Source: an uncultured Opitutaceae bacterium
Lineage (GTDB): Bacteria; Verrucomicrobiota; Verrucomicrobiia; Opitutales; Opitutaceae
DNA: 64,000 nucleotides
Direction: 5' to 3'
Assembly (NCBI GenBank): GCA_903916755.1
Contig: CAIWXW010000109.1
Location: 1-64,000, forward strand
In this document: positions 27,696-36,066 of the stretch, piece after piece
Numbering within the stretch: position 1 is the stretch's first letter
Layout: each line of letters begins with the position of its first letter
Position numbers and translations under genes: made by a program
Notes under the pieces: model-generated
The model's database searches: none
Told to the model about the DNA's origin: nothing
Seen by the model: the letters and a program-made list of their open reading frames with translations, nothing else

Positions 27696-28826
27696 TCACT
27701 TGAGGGCGATGTCCCAGACCTTCGCACGGCGGGCGTGGCCGGCCGGGCCGTCGACGTCGAGAATGACGACAAAGTTGCCCGGCCGCTTGTAGGCGTGCAG
27801 CGGGTATTGCTCCGTCGAGCTCGTGCCGTCGCCGAAGTCCCACTTCCAGGACGTGACCTGGCCCACCGAGAGATCCTTGAAGGCGACGAGCCGGCGGTCC
27901 ATGTCCACGACCTTCCAGGACCATTGGGCGCCGATGGCGGGAAGGAACTGCGGCTCGAGCGGCATCAGCCGGAAGGCGCAGAGCTGCGAGGCGTCGCCGT
28001 ACATCGTGTGGTGCCGGGACAGGTTCCAGAAATGGTGCCGATCACCGGGCGTGTCGCCGAAATCGATGACCGCCCAGGACAGGCCGATGATCTTGTTCTC
28101 GCTCAGGACGGACTCGACCGCGCGCTGCGGGCCCTCGGGGCCCGCGTAGTCGAAGGGCGTGATCCAGAATTCGAGGGTCAATTTGCCCGCCTCACCCGCG
28201 CGGAAGTTATAACGCGTGGCCGCATTGGCGTAGGGCAGCTCCTTCACCCAGGTCGGGGCGCCCCAGGAGATGCACCAGTCCTTCCCCGCAGCGGGCGTGA
28301 AAATGTGATAGTTCTGGGCCTGGACCCCGTGAATGGTCCAATGAGCCTGGTCCACGCTGATCCGCGGATCGACGGCCGGATTGGCATTGGCGCCCGACGC
28401 GGTCGGCTTGGAGTCGCCCCGGCCCCGGGAAACGAGGGGTCCGCCGGAGGCGTCGCCATCCACCACCACCTCGAAGATGTCACCCGGAAGGCCGGTCGAC
28501 GCAAAGTCCCAGTGGCCCTTGTCCGCCTGATACAGGAAGAACAGCCGGTTCAGGCCCTTGACCCAGCCCACCTTCACCTTGAGGGAAAAGGTCTTGGGAT
28601 CGGGGTGCCCGTGCTGGCCCCCGTCCTCGATCAGCTTGCTCGCGTCGACGGCGTAGGAGTCGGGCACCATCGCCCAGTCGCCGGCGTCGCCGTCGATGCG
28701 CGGAATCTGGTCCGGGGGAAACTGGAAGACCTTGAAGGTGACGTCGGGCCGGTCGAGGGCGAGCGCGGGGCGCAGGGCGGCGGCGGACAGCGCCAGGGCC
28801 GCCAGGAGGATGCGGGGAGTATTCAT
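27696..28826 (-). CDS. Secreted CBM9-like/PKD protein, paralogue 2
   Basis: This 376-residue protein has the same plan as its neighbour: signal peptide (MNTPRILLAALALSAAALRP), FPPDQIPRIDGDAGDWAMVP, a variable loop at about residues 115-140 (SRGRGDSKPTASGANANPAV replaces FWTPEHVGASRAL), PQRAVESVLSENKIIGLSWA and a C-terminal PKD domain WDFGDGTSSTEQYP. By eye most residues agree with paralogue 1, and the PKD-coding DNA is almost the same. It is first in the five-gene minus-strand operon, reading away from the divergent dehydrogenase gene. The track ORF to 29018 is too long; ATG at 28826 gives the signal peptide. Confidence 0.76.
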   Translation of the reverse strand: MNTPRILLAALALSAAALRPALALDRPDVTFKVFQFPPDQIPRIDGDAGDWAMVPDSYAVDASKLIEDGGQHGHPDPKTFSLKVKVGWVKGLNRLFFLYQADKGHWDFASTGLPGDIFEVVVDGDASGGPLVSRGRGDSKPTASGANANPAVDPRISVDQAHWTIHGVQAQNYHIFTPAAGKDWCISWGAPTWVKELPYANAATRYNFRAGEAGKLTLEFWITPFDYAGPEGPQRAVESVLSENKIIGLSWAVIDFGDTPGDRHHFWNLSRHHTMYGDASQLCAFRLMPLEPQFLPAIGAQWSWKVVDMDRRLVAFKDLSVGQVTSWKWDFGDGTSSTEQYPLHAYKRPGNFVVILDVDGPAGHARRAKVWDIALK

Positions 28827-29016
28827 GGGGACGTCCGGAAAGGGGGCCGGAACAGCAGGAGGGGAGCGTACTTGCGCCCGACTGCGGCGCGAAGTGAAGC
28901 ATCCGACCGTCAGACAGTCCAGCGCCGTCCGCGCCCAACGGTCGGGCAGAGCCGGCTTGAATTTTTCGCCGGCCAAGCATTGCCTCGCGTCCCCCGCCCC
29001 CGAACGCTTGCCCCCC
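28827..29016. promoter_or_regulatory. Divergent promoter region between secreted operon and L-GalDH-like/transport operon
   Basis: The 190-base gap between start codons must hold promoters for both directions. It contains an 8-bp inverted repeat, CCGACCGT (28903-28910) and ACGGTCGG (28938-28945), 27 bases apart, which could be an operator or chance. No clear -35/-10 pair was found. Confidence 0.4.
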
Positions 29017-29970
29017 ATGATCTACCGCCCTCTCGGTCGCACGGGACTCCAGGTCTCCGCCCTCAGCTTTGGCGCCTCGTCGCTGGGCGGGGCCTTTCGC
29101 GCCATCGACGAGGGGGAGGGTATTCGCGCGGTCCATACCGCTCTCGAGCTTGGCATCAACCTGATCGACACCTCCCCCTTCTATGGCGTGACCAAGTCGG
29201 AGACGATCCTGGGCCGGGCGCTGAAGGGGGTGCCCCGCGACCGGTATTTCCTGAGCACCAAGGTGGGGCAGTACGACGCCGGCGTCTTTGATTTCTCGGC
29301 CGCGCGGATCGTCCGAAGCCTCGACGAGAGCTGCGCCCGGCTGGGGGTCGACTATGTCGACATCCTGCAGTGCCACGACATCGAGTTTGTGAGCCTCGAC
29401 CAAATCGTGAGCGAAACCCTGCCGGCCATGGTTGAGCTGCGCCAGCGGGGCCGGATCGGCGCCATCGGGCTCACCGGCCTGCCGCTGAAGATATTTCCCG
29501 CCGTGATCGACCGGGTTCCCGCCGGCACCGTCGACGTGATCCTCTCGTTCTGCCACTACGAGCTGAACGACACGTCGCTGACGACCCTCCTGCCGTATCT
29601 CCGGCAGCACGGGGTCGGCGTGATCAGCGCCGCGCCCACCGGCATGGGCCTCCTGTCCGAGCGGCCGGCGCCGTCCTGGCATCCGGCCCCGCCGGCCATT
29701 GTCGCCGGCTGCCGGAAGGCGGCCGAACTCTGCCGCGCGCGCGGCGGGGACATCGTCAAGCTGGCCATCCAGTTCGCCGTGGCCCAGCCGGAGATCGCGA
29801 CGACGGTGATCGGGTCCGCCAGCCCCGAGAACATGCGCAAGAATGTCGCCTTCGCGGCGGAGCCGATCGATGCCGGCCTCATGGCCGAGGTGCTGGCCGC
29901 CCTGGAGCCGATCCGGAACCACAACTACACGCGCGGCCGGCCCGAAAATCGCGACCCCCTGTTTCCGTGA
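29017..29970 (+). CDS. L-galactose/L-fucose dehydrogenase-like aldo/keto reductase
   Basis: From ATG at 29017 the product is 317 residues and closely follows the plant L-galactose dehydrogenase pattern: IYRPLGRTGLQVSALSFGAS, INLIDTSPFYGVTKSETILG, DYVDILQCHDIEFVSLDQIV, TGLPLKIFPAVIDRVPAGTV, LSFCHYELNDTSLTTLLPYL and GVISAAPTGMGLLSE. The catalytic Tyr is in SPFYG, with the Lys in STKVG and the His in LQCHD. It should oxidise L-galactose (or L-fucose, or a related sugar) to its lactone with NAD(P)+. It leads the transporter genes by 50 bases, so the transported sugar is its likely substrate. Confidence 0.85.
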   Translation: MIYRPLGRTGLQVSALSFGASSLGGAFRAIDEGEGIRAVHTALELGINLIDTSPFYGVTKSETILGRALKGVPRDRYFLSTKVGQYDAGVFDFSAARIVRSLDESCARLGVDYVDILQCHDIEFVSLDQIVSETLPAMVELRQRGRIGAIGLTGLPLKIFPAVIDRVPAGTVDVILSFCHYELNDTSLTTLLPYLRQHGVGVISAAPTGMGLLSERPAPSWHPAPPAIVAGCRKAAELCRARGGDIVKLAIQFAVAQPEIATTVIGSASPENMRKNVAFAAEPIDAGLMAEVLAALEPIRNHNYTRGRPENRDPLFP

Positions 29971-30020
29971 CAATTTCCTCGGCTCGGCCCGGCCGATCCG
30001 TCTGCATCTTCCCGCCCCCT

Positions 30021-30965
30021 ATGAAGTTGTCCCCCTCCCCCGCCTGCCGGTCCGCCCTGGCCCTTGGCCTCGCGCTCGCCCACCCCGCCCTCGCCCTCAC
30101 CGTCGGCTTTTCCCAAGTCGGCGCGGAAAGCGGCTGGCGGACGGCCAACACCAGCTCAATCAAGGCGGAGGCGGCCAAGCGGCAGGTGACCCTGCGCTTC
30201 TCCGATGCCCAGCAGAAGCAGGAGAACCAGATCAAGGCGCTCCGCTCCTTCGTCGCGCAGGGGGTCGATGTGATCGCCTTCTCCCCGGTCGTCGAGACCG
30301 GCTGGGAGCCGGTCCTCCGGGAAATCAAGCAGGCGGGGATTCCGGTCGTCCTGACCGACCGAGCGGTCGCCGTCTCCGATCCCGGCCTTTTCGCCACCTT
30401 CATCGGCTCGGACTTTGTCGAGGAGGGCCGCCGGGCGGGTCGCTGGCTCGCGCAGAAGACCGGCGGGAAGGCCGTCATCGCCGAATTGGTCGGCACTCCC
30501 GGGTCGGCTCCGGCCATCGACCGCAAGAAGGGCTTCGAGGAAATCCTCGGCGCCCATCCCGAAATGAAGATCGTCCTTTCGCAGAGCGGCGACTTTACCC
30601 GGGCCAAGGGCAAGGAGGTCATGGAGGCCTTCCTCAAGTCGCCGCAGGGCCGCCAGGTGACCGCGCTGTTCGCCCACAACGACGACATGGCGCTCGGCGC
30701 CATCCAGGCGATCGAGGAGGCCGGGCTCAAGCCCGGGCAGGACATCATCATCGTCTCGATTGACGGGGTCCGTGACGCCTTCGTGGCGATGGCCGCCGGC
30801 AAGCTCAACTGCTCCGTGGAGTGCAATCCGCTGATTGGGCCGCAGCTCTTCGATCTGGCCGCGGCCGTGGCCGCCGGCCAGCCCGTCCCCCACCGCGTCC
30901 CCGTGGCGGAAGGCGTCTACGACCAGTCGCAGGCGGCGGCGGCGCTGCCGAACCGCCAGTACTGA
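30021..30965 (+). CDS. ytfQ: Sugar ABC transporter, periplasmic binding protein (YtfQ-like)
   Basis: The 314-residue protein (MKLSPSPACRSALALGLALA, signal peptide cut near HPALA) resembles E. coli YtfQ, the galactofuranose-binding protein: LTVGFSQVGAESGWRTANTS, RFSDAQQKQENQIKALRSFV, GTPGSAPAIDRKKGFEEI, SQSGDFTRAKGKEVMEAF and FAHNDDMALGAIQAIEEAG. These segments line up closely with YtfQ as I remember it. It catches the sugar in the periplasm for the CUT2 transporter encoded directly after it. The track's extra 18 N-terminal residues are upstream of the signal peptide and are dropped. Confidence 0.9.
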   Translation: MKLSPSPACRSALALGLALAHPALALTVGFSQVGAESGWRTANTSSIKAEAAKRQVTLRFSDAQQKQENQIKALRSFVAQGVDVIAFSPVVETGWEPVLREIKQAGIPVVLTDRAVAVSDPGLFATFIGSDFVEEGRRAGRWLAQKTGGKAVIAELVGTPGSAPAIDRKKGFEEILGAHPEMKIVLSQSGDFTRAKGKEVMEAFLKSPQGRQVTALFAHNDDMALGAIQAIEEAGLKPGQDIIIVSIDGVRDAFVAMAAGKLNCSVECNPLIGPQLFDLAAAVAAGQPVPHRVPVAEGVYDQSQAAAALPNRQY

Positions 30966-30976
30966 GCCGGTCTGCG

Positions 30977-32500
30977 ATGAGCCTGCCTGTCCTCGAGGCT
31001 CGCGGCATCACCAAGCGTTTCGCCGGGGTCACCGCGCTTGACGGAGTTGATTTTAACGCCCGGGCCGGCGAGGTCCACGCCCTGATGGGCGAAAACGGCG
31101 CCGGCAAAAGCACGCTGATCAAGGTCCTGACCGGCGCCTACGCGCGGGACGAGGGCACGGTCCGGGTCGGGGGGGAGCCGATCGCCCCGCGGTGCACCGG
31201 GGACGCCGAGGCGGCCGGCATCGCGACGGTGTACCAGGAGGTGAACCTCATCCCGGACCTCTCGGTCGCCGAGAACATCGGCCTCGGCCGCCAGCCGCTC
31301 CGCTGGGGATGCATCCACTGGCGCGCGGTCCGGGACCGGGCCCGCCGGGCCCTGGCGCGGCTCGGCCTGACCCTCGACGTCGACCAGCCCCTTTCCACCT
31401 GCTCGATCGCCGTGCAGCAGCTGGTCGCCGTGGCGCGCGCCCTCGACGTGTCCGCCCGGGTGCTGATCCTCGACGAGCCGACCTCGAGCCTCGACGAGCG
31501 CGAGGTCGGCGAGCTCTTCGCGGTGATCCGCCGGCTCCGCGCCGACGGCATGGCGATCGTCCTCGTCACCCATTTCCTCGATCAGGTCTACGCCATCTCC
31601 GACCGGATCACGGTGCTCCGCAACGGCCGACTGGTCGGTGAATTCGCGGCGGCCGACCTCCCGCGGCTCGAGCTGGTCTCGCACATGCTCGGCCGGCCCT
31701 GCGACGAGCTGCCGGCGGCCGGCCGGGCCGCCGCCAGCCTCCCGCCGCCGGGGGCGCCTCTCCTCGCGGTCCGCGATTTCGGGCGAAAGAATGTCCTGCG
31801 TCCGCTCGATCTCCACGTGCACGCGGGCGAAGTCCTGGGCCTGGCCGGGCTGCTCGGTTCGGGCCGCACGGAGCTGGCGCGCCTCCTCTTCGGCATCGAC
31901 CGCCCCGATTGCGGCGAAATGAAGGTCGCCGGCCACCTGACCAAGATCCGCTCGCCCGGAGCCTCGCTCCGGCTCCGCTTCGGCTTCACTCCCGAAGACC
32001 GCAAGACGCAGGCCCTCCTGCCCAACCTCAGCGTCCGCGAAAACCTGATTGTTGCCCTCCAGGTCCGCCGCGGCCTCTGGCGCCGGGTGCCGCGGGCCGA
32101 GCAGGACCAGCTGACCGCGCGCTTCATCCAGGCCCTGGGTATCAAGGCGAGCGGGCCCGAACAGGCGATCAAGCACCTGAGCGGCGGCAACCAGCAGAAG
32201 GTGCTGCTCGCGCGCTGGCTCGCGACCGAGCCCCGGCTCCTGATCCTGGACGAGCCGACCCGCGGGATCGACGTCGGCGCGCAGGCCGACCTGGAGCGGC
32301 TGCTGGCCGAACTGCGCGCCCAGGGCCTTGCCCTGATCTTCATCAGTTCCGAGATCTCCGAACTGGTCCGCAACAGCCAGCGGATCATCGTGCTCCGCGA
32401 CCATGCCAAGGTCGCGGAACTGGCAGGAGGCGAGGTCGAGGAATCCACCGTGATGCGGGCCATCGCCGACGAGGGCGGCGCCCCTCCCCCCCATGGGTAG
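30977..32500 (+). CDS. ytfR: Sugar ABC transporter ATPase, duplicated (YtfR-like)
   Basis: The 507-residue protein has two ABC domains, as in CUT2 sugar importers. Domain 1 has Walker A GENGAGKST, Walker B RVLILDEPTSSLD and the signature region CSIAVQQLVAVARAL, in place of a normal LSGGQ (typical for this family). Domain 2 has GLLGSGRTEL as a degenerate Walker A, LSGGNQQKVLLARWL and LLILDEPTRGIDVGA. ATG at 30977 follows the binding protein by 11 bases; the track's upstream part is an artefact. The end overlaps the permease gene by 8 bases. Confidence 0.93.
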   Translation: MSLPVLEARGITKRFAGVTALDGVDFNARAGEVHALMGENGAGKSTLIKVLTGAYARDEGTVRVGGEPIAPRCTGDAEAAGIATVYQEVNLIPDLSVAENIGLGRQPLRWGCIHWRAVRDRARRALARLGLTLDVDQPLSTCSIAVQQLVAVARALDVSARVLILDEPTSSLDEREVGELFAVIRRLRADGMAIVLVTHFLDQVYAISDRITVLRNGRLVGEFAAADLPRLELVSHMLGRPCDELPAAGRAAASLPPPGAPLLAVRDFGRKNVLRPLDLHVHAGEVLGLAGLLGSGRTELARLLFGIDRPDCGEMKVAGHLTKIRSPGASLRLRFGFTPEDRKTQALLPNLSVRENLIVALQVRRGLWRRVPRAEQDQLTARFIQALGIKASGPEQAIKHLSGGNQQKVLLARWLATEPRLLILDEPTRGIDVGAQADLERLLAELRAQGLALIFISSEISELVRNSQRIIVLRDHAKVAELAGGEVEESTVMRAIADEGGAPPPHG

Positions 32501-33533
32501 CTGGATCCATCTGGTGTTCTGGTTGCTCTTCGCCGCCGGCCTCTGGGCCGCGCGCGGGCGGACGGTCTTCTGGCCGCTGCTGGCGCTGGGCCTGCTGCTG
32601 CTGTTCAACGAGCTCTTCACGCCGGGTTTCTTTGCCCTCGAGGTGCGCGGCGGCCACCTCTACGGCACGCGGATCGACATCCTCAACGAGGGCGCCAAAA
32701 TCATGCTCCTCGGCCTCGGCCTGACGCTGGTGATCGCAACGGGCGGCGTCGACCTGTCCGTCGGCGCCACGATGGCGATCGCCGGCGCGGTCGCGGCCCA
32801 GGCCCTGGTGGCGGCGCATCTTTCCCCTGGCCTGGCCATTCTGGCGGCGCTCGTGGCTGCCGCCCTCGCGGGCGCCTGGAACGGGCTCCTCGTCGCTGTC
32901 CTGCGGATCCCGCCGATCGTCGCCACTCTCATCCTGATGGTGGCCGGCCGGGGCATCGCCCAGCTGATCACCGGCGGCCAGATCATCACCTTCGCCGATC
33001 CCGTCCTCGGGTACCTGGGCAATGGCTGGTTCCTCGGCCTGCCCTTCACGCTGACCGTGGTCCTGCTGGCGTTTGGCCTGACCGCCCTGCTCACGCGCCG
33101 GACGGCCCTCGGACTCTTCATCGAGGCGATCGGCGAGAGCGAGACCGCCAGCCGCTACACCGGATTGCCGGCGCGGACGGTGAAGTTTTTCGTGTACGTT
33201 TTCTCCGGCGTGTGCGCCGGGGTCGCCGGGCTGATCGCCGCCGGCAACATCCATAGCGCGGATGCCAACCATGCCGGGCTCTACCTCGAGCTGGATGCCA
33301 TCATCGCGGCGGTGGTCGGCGGGACCTCGCTGGCGGGCGGGCGCTTCTACCTCGCCGGGGCCCTCGTCGGGGCCCTGCTCATGCAGACGCTCACCACCAC
33401 CCTGTACGCCCTCAATGTCAGTGCCGACGTGGCGACCGTGCCGAAGGCGCTGGTCATCCTCGCCGCCTGCCTCCTGCAGTCGCCGCAGTTCCGCGCCCGG
33501 CTGACCCGGCGCAAATCACCGGGGGCCGCGTGA
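32493..33533 (+). CDS. ytfT: Sugar ABC transporter permease (YtfT-like)
   Basis: The 346-residue permease is of the BPD_transp_2 (RbsC/YtfT) type, with eight or more membrane helices and the family segments MLLGLGLTLVIATGGVDLSV, RIPPIVATLILMVAGRGIAQ and AIIAAVVGGTSLAGGRFYLA. It forms the inner-membrane channel with the partner permease yjfF-like product. Its start lies 8 bases inside ytfR and its end overlaps the next gene by GTGA, so the operon is tightly coupled. Confidence 0.91.
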   Translation: MGSWIHLVFWLLFAAGLWAARGRTVFWPLLALGLLLLFNELFTPGFFALEVRGGHLYGTRIDILNEGAKIMLLGLGLTLVIATGGVDLSVGATMAIAGAVAAQALVAAHLSPGLAILAALVAAALAGAWNGLLVAVLRIPPIVATLILMVAGRGIAQLITGGQIITFADPVLGYLGNGWFLGLPFTLTVVLLAFGLTALLTRRTALGLFIEAIGESETASRYTGLPARTVKFFVYVFSGVCAGVAGLIAAGNIHSADANHAGLYLELDAIIAAVVGGTSLAGGRFYLAGALVGALLMQTLTTTLYALNVSADVATVPKALVILAACLLQSPQFRARLTRRKSPGAA

Positions 33534-34501
33534 AGGCGCGTCTGCCGCAGCAGCAGATCCCGGTCGCCGCCTCGCTGGCGGTGCTGCTGCTCCTCTACGG
33601 CGGCGGCTGTGCCCTGTTTCCCCATTTCGGCTCGCTGCGGGTGCTGATCAACCTCTTCGGCGACAACGCCTTTCTCGGCATCGCGGCCGTGGGCACGACC
33701 TTCGTGATCCTCTCGGGCGGAATCGACCTGTCGGTGGGTTCGGTCGTCGCCTTCACCGGCATCCTGGTCGCGCGGCTCGTGGCCCAAGGGGTCGCGCCGC
33801 CGGCCGCGCTGGCGATCGCGCTGCTGTTGGGCGCCCTGTTCGGCGGGCTGATGGGGCTGCTGATCCAGGCATTCGACCTTCCCCCTTTTCTGGTGACGCT
33901 CGGCGGCATGTTCCTCGCGCGGGGGCTTGGGTTCATGGTCCATGCGGAATCGATCGCGATCACCCATCCCTTCTACGACGGCTTCATTGCGCAGACGCTG
34001 GCCATCCGCGTGTCGTCGCGGCTTTCGATCCCGTTCACCGCCGTCTGTCTGGTGGCGGTGGTGGCCGGCGCCACCGCGCTCGCCCGCTGGACGCCCTTCG
34101 GGCGCAATGTCTATGCGCTGGGCTCGAACGAAGCTTCGGCCCGGCTGATGGGGCTGCCGGTCGCGCGGACGAAGGTGGGGGTTTACGCGCTGGCCGGATT
34201 TCTCTCCGCACTCGGGGGATGCGTGGCGACCTTCTACATGCAGTCGGGCAATCCCGCGTCGTTCGTGGGCCTCGAGCTCGATGCCATCGCGGCGGCGGTG
34301 ATCGGCGGCACCATCCTGCGCGGCGGAGTCGGCTTTATCCCCGGGACGCTGGTCGGCGTCCTCATCCTGGGACTGATCCAGACGCTCATCACCTTCCAGG
34401 GAGACCTGAACACCTGGTGGACCCGGATCATCATCGGGGCGCTCCTCTTCCTGTTCATCCTCCTGCAGGAAATGATTTCGCGGTTCGCCCGGCGGTCCTA
34501 G
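33530..34501 (+). CDS. yjfF: Sugar ABC transporter permease (YjfF-like)
   Basis: A second, 323-residue permease with the same fold: FGDNAFLGIAAVGTTFVILS, GGIDLSVGSVVAFTGILVAR, FLVTLGGMFLARGLGFMVHA and LDAIAAAVIGGTILRGGVGF. In E. coli, YtfT and YjfF form a heterodimer for galactofuranose uptake, and the gene order here is the same (ytfQ-ytfR-ytfT-yjfF). Start is GTG at 33530, in a GTGA overlap with ytfT. It closes the transporter block; 85 bases separate it from the next small gene. Confidence 0.91.
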   Translation: MKARLPQQQIPVAASLAVLLLLYGGGCALFPHFGSLRVLINLFGDNAFLGIAAVGTTFVILSGGIDLSVGSVVAFTGILVARLVAQGVAPPAALAIALLLGALFGGLMGLLIQAFDLPPFLVTLGGMFLARGLGFMVHAESIAITHPFYDGFIAQTLAIRVSSRLSIPFTAVCLVAVVAGATALARWTPFGRNVYALGSNEASARLMGLPVARTKVGVYALAGFLSALGGCVATFYMQSGNPASFVGLELDAIAAAVIGGTILRGGVGFIPGTLVGVLILGLIQTLITFQGDLNTWWTRIIIGALLFLFILLQEMISRFARRS

Positions 34502-34586
34502 GAAGGCCATGGCGCGGTTGCTATCCTTGTGATCAACGCCGGCAAAGGCAAATGACCCCCTCAACCCGGCCTTCACCCTACCACCG

Positions 34587-34826
34587 ATGCATGCCAGCAC
34601 CCTGCAGATCCTGGAAAAGCGATTCGCGGCCGAAGACGCCCGTGCCATCGCGGAGGCGATCGAGGAGGAGACCGGCCCTTCGAGGTTAGTGACAAACGAA
34701 TCGCTCAAGGCGCAATTGGCCGAACTGGAAGCCCGCCTCTTCACCCAGATCGCGGCCCTGGGCCTAAGCGGGGCGGGGTTGATCGTGACGGCTACTTTCT
34801 TTCTCGTTCTCAACCTGAGAAAATAG
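34587..34826 (+). CDS. Small coiled-coil protein with C-terminal membrane helix
   Basis: The 79-residue protein begins MHASTLQILEKRFAAEDARAIAEAIEEE, continues with a Leu/Ala-rich coiled coil (LKAQLAELEARLF) and ends in a tail anchor, LGLSGAGLIVTATFFLVLNL, followed by RK. The plan resembles short DUF1640-type proteins, but identity is not shown. No operon partner is evident: yjfF ends 85 bases upstream and padR starts 99 bases downstream. Function unknown. Confidence 0.65.
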   Translation: MHASTLQILEKRFAAEDARAIAEAIEEETGPSRLVTNESLKAQLAELEARLFTQIAALGLSGAGLIVTATFFLVLNLRK

Positions 34827-34903
34827 GCCGGCTCGGCCCAATTCTCGAAGAACGGCTGTTTCCAGAAGGCGTCTTCAAGTAGCAAATGACTTGACCCGTC
34901 TGG

Positions 34904-34922
34904 TACCTTGCATAACAAGGTA
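34904..34922. promoter_or_regulatory. Palindromic operator overlapping the padR promoter and start
   Basis: TACCTTG-CATAA-CAAGGTA is a perfect 7-bp inverted repeat with a 5-base centre, ending three bases before the padR ATG at 34926. TTGACC (34891-34896) is a -35 candidate, which puts a weak -10 (TAACAA) inside the palindrome. PadR-family regulators commonly bind such repeats at their own promoters, so autorepression is likely; not shown. Confidence 0.7.
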
Positions 34923-34925
34923 CTG

Positions 34926-35306
34926 ATGGCCGAAAGCGCGGAAGACCCTTTCGACAACTGGACCGTGCAGGCGCGCAAGGGAGTGCTTGAACTCTGCATC
35001 CTGAACGCACTCGAGCGGCAGGAGCGCTATGGGTACGAGCTCGTTAAGACCCTGGGGGCCCTGCCGGGCCTCGGCGTGACCGAGGGAACGATCTATCCCC
35101 TTCTTTCGCGGCTACGGGCCCAGGGCCTGGTAACCACACGTCTGGAACAGTCCGTGGAAGGACCGATGAGAAAATACTATGCCCTGACGCCCACGGGGCG
35201 GGCCAGCGTCGGCCCGATGAATGGCTATATTTCGGATCTTTTGTCCGCCTGCCGTGAAATCAGAAGACGCCCCTCATCCCATGATCACCTGGACCCACTC
35301 CGCTGA
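34926..35306 (+). CDS. PadR-family transcriptional regulator
   Basis: The 126-residue protein (MAESAEDPFDNWTVQARKGV) has a winged-helix domain of PadR type: LELCILNALERQERYGYELV, GVTEGTIYPLLSRLRAQGLV and MRKYYALTPTGRASV. These proteins usually repress neighbouring membrane-associated genes, often next to a HAAS-domain gene, as here. The C-terminus is short, ending in a Ser/Arg-rich tail. An ATG at 34926 follows a strong palindrome; a TTG at 34908, inside the palindrome, is the longer alternative. Its 3' end overlaps the next gene by 26 bases. Confidence 0.9.
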   Translation: MAESAEDPFDNWTVQARKGVLELCILNALERQERYGYELVKTLGALPGLGVTEGTIYPLLSRLRAQGLVTTRLEQSVEGPMRKYYALTPTGRASVGPMNGYISDLLSACREIRRRPSSHDHLDPLR

Positions 35307-36066
35307 CGCCGCGCTCTCCCAGCACAACCAATCCACCCGCGGCCAGTTGATGGCCAGCGGCGCCGATCCTGATGAAGTGGCGGCCGACCTCCGGCGCCAC
35401 GTCGAAGAGGAGCTCAGCGCGGGCGGGATTCATGTCGTCACGAAGGACGATGTTCACCGCGTGCTCGCCCGCCTGGGCGTGCTGGGTGCCTCCCTACCCG
35501 CCCGGGTGCCCGCGCGGATTCCAAGGCGGAAGGGCGCGATCGCGCTCGGCGCGGCTTTGGTCCTCGCCCTTTCGGCCACATGGGCGGTGCATCATCTTCG
35601 CGGCCGAGCGGATCCCTCCGCCGCGACCAACTTTCCCTACTCCGTCCCTTTCGAGGTCGGGACGGCCACATTTCTTCCCGGGGATCTCATTGTCATCGAT
35701 CAGGTTTCCGGCACCGCTCCCACCCTCTATCCCGGGCAGCGTTACTGCGTCACGGGCCACTACACGCTCGGGTCCGCCGATGAGGCCGATCTGGCCTGCT
35801 TTTTGACCAGCCTCTCGGCGGCCACCGGGAGGACGCCGACATTTCCCGAACAGCACATCAGGGTTCACCGCGGCTCGGGGTCATTCCGTCTCATCAAGAC
35901 GATGGAGCAGGACGGCTACTCCACCTTGAAACCGTGGCCATCGGCCGCGCCGATCTGGACCGGGAGATCCTGGACCGGAACAACACCGCCGCCGTGCGCT
36001 CGCTCCTGGGGCCGGACGGGGGCACCGCGGTCATGGGCGAGGTTCGCCGCGCGACCGACAAGCTGA
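35281..36066 (+). CDS. HAAS-like membrane protein with disrupted C-terminus
   Basis: From ATG at 35281 the protein begins with a short helical domain like those paired with PadR regulators (GQLMASGADPDEVAADLRRH to RVLARLGVLG), one membrane helix (GAIALGAALVLALSATWAVH), and an outer beta-rich domain (FLPGDLIVIDQVSGTAPTLY, GHYTLGSADEADLACFLTSL, GSGSFRLIKTMEQDGY). After about base 35925 the reading frame turns into Trp/Pro/Arg-rich sequence with no domain character and overlaps the next ORF in another frame. The last 20-35 residues of the expected domain seem lost, so this is probably a broken gene. The sensible part ends near base 35930. Confidence 0.6.
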   Translation: MITWTHSADAALSQHNQSTRGQLMASGADPDEVAADLRRHVEEELSAGGIHVVTKDDVHRVLARLGVLGASLPARVPARIPRRKGAIALGAALVLALSATWAVHHLRGRADPSAATNFPYSVPFEVGTATFLPGDLIVIDQVSGTAPTLYPGQRYCVTGHYTLGSADEADLACFLTSLSAATGRTPTFPEQHIRVHRGSGSFRLIKTMEQDGYSTLKPWPSAAPIWTGRSWTGTTPPPCARSWGRTGAPRSWARFAARPTS

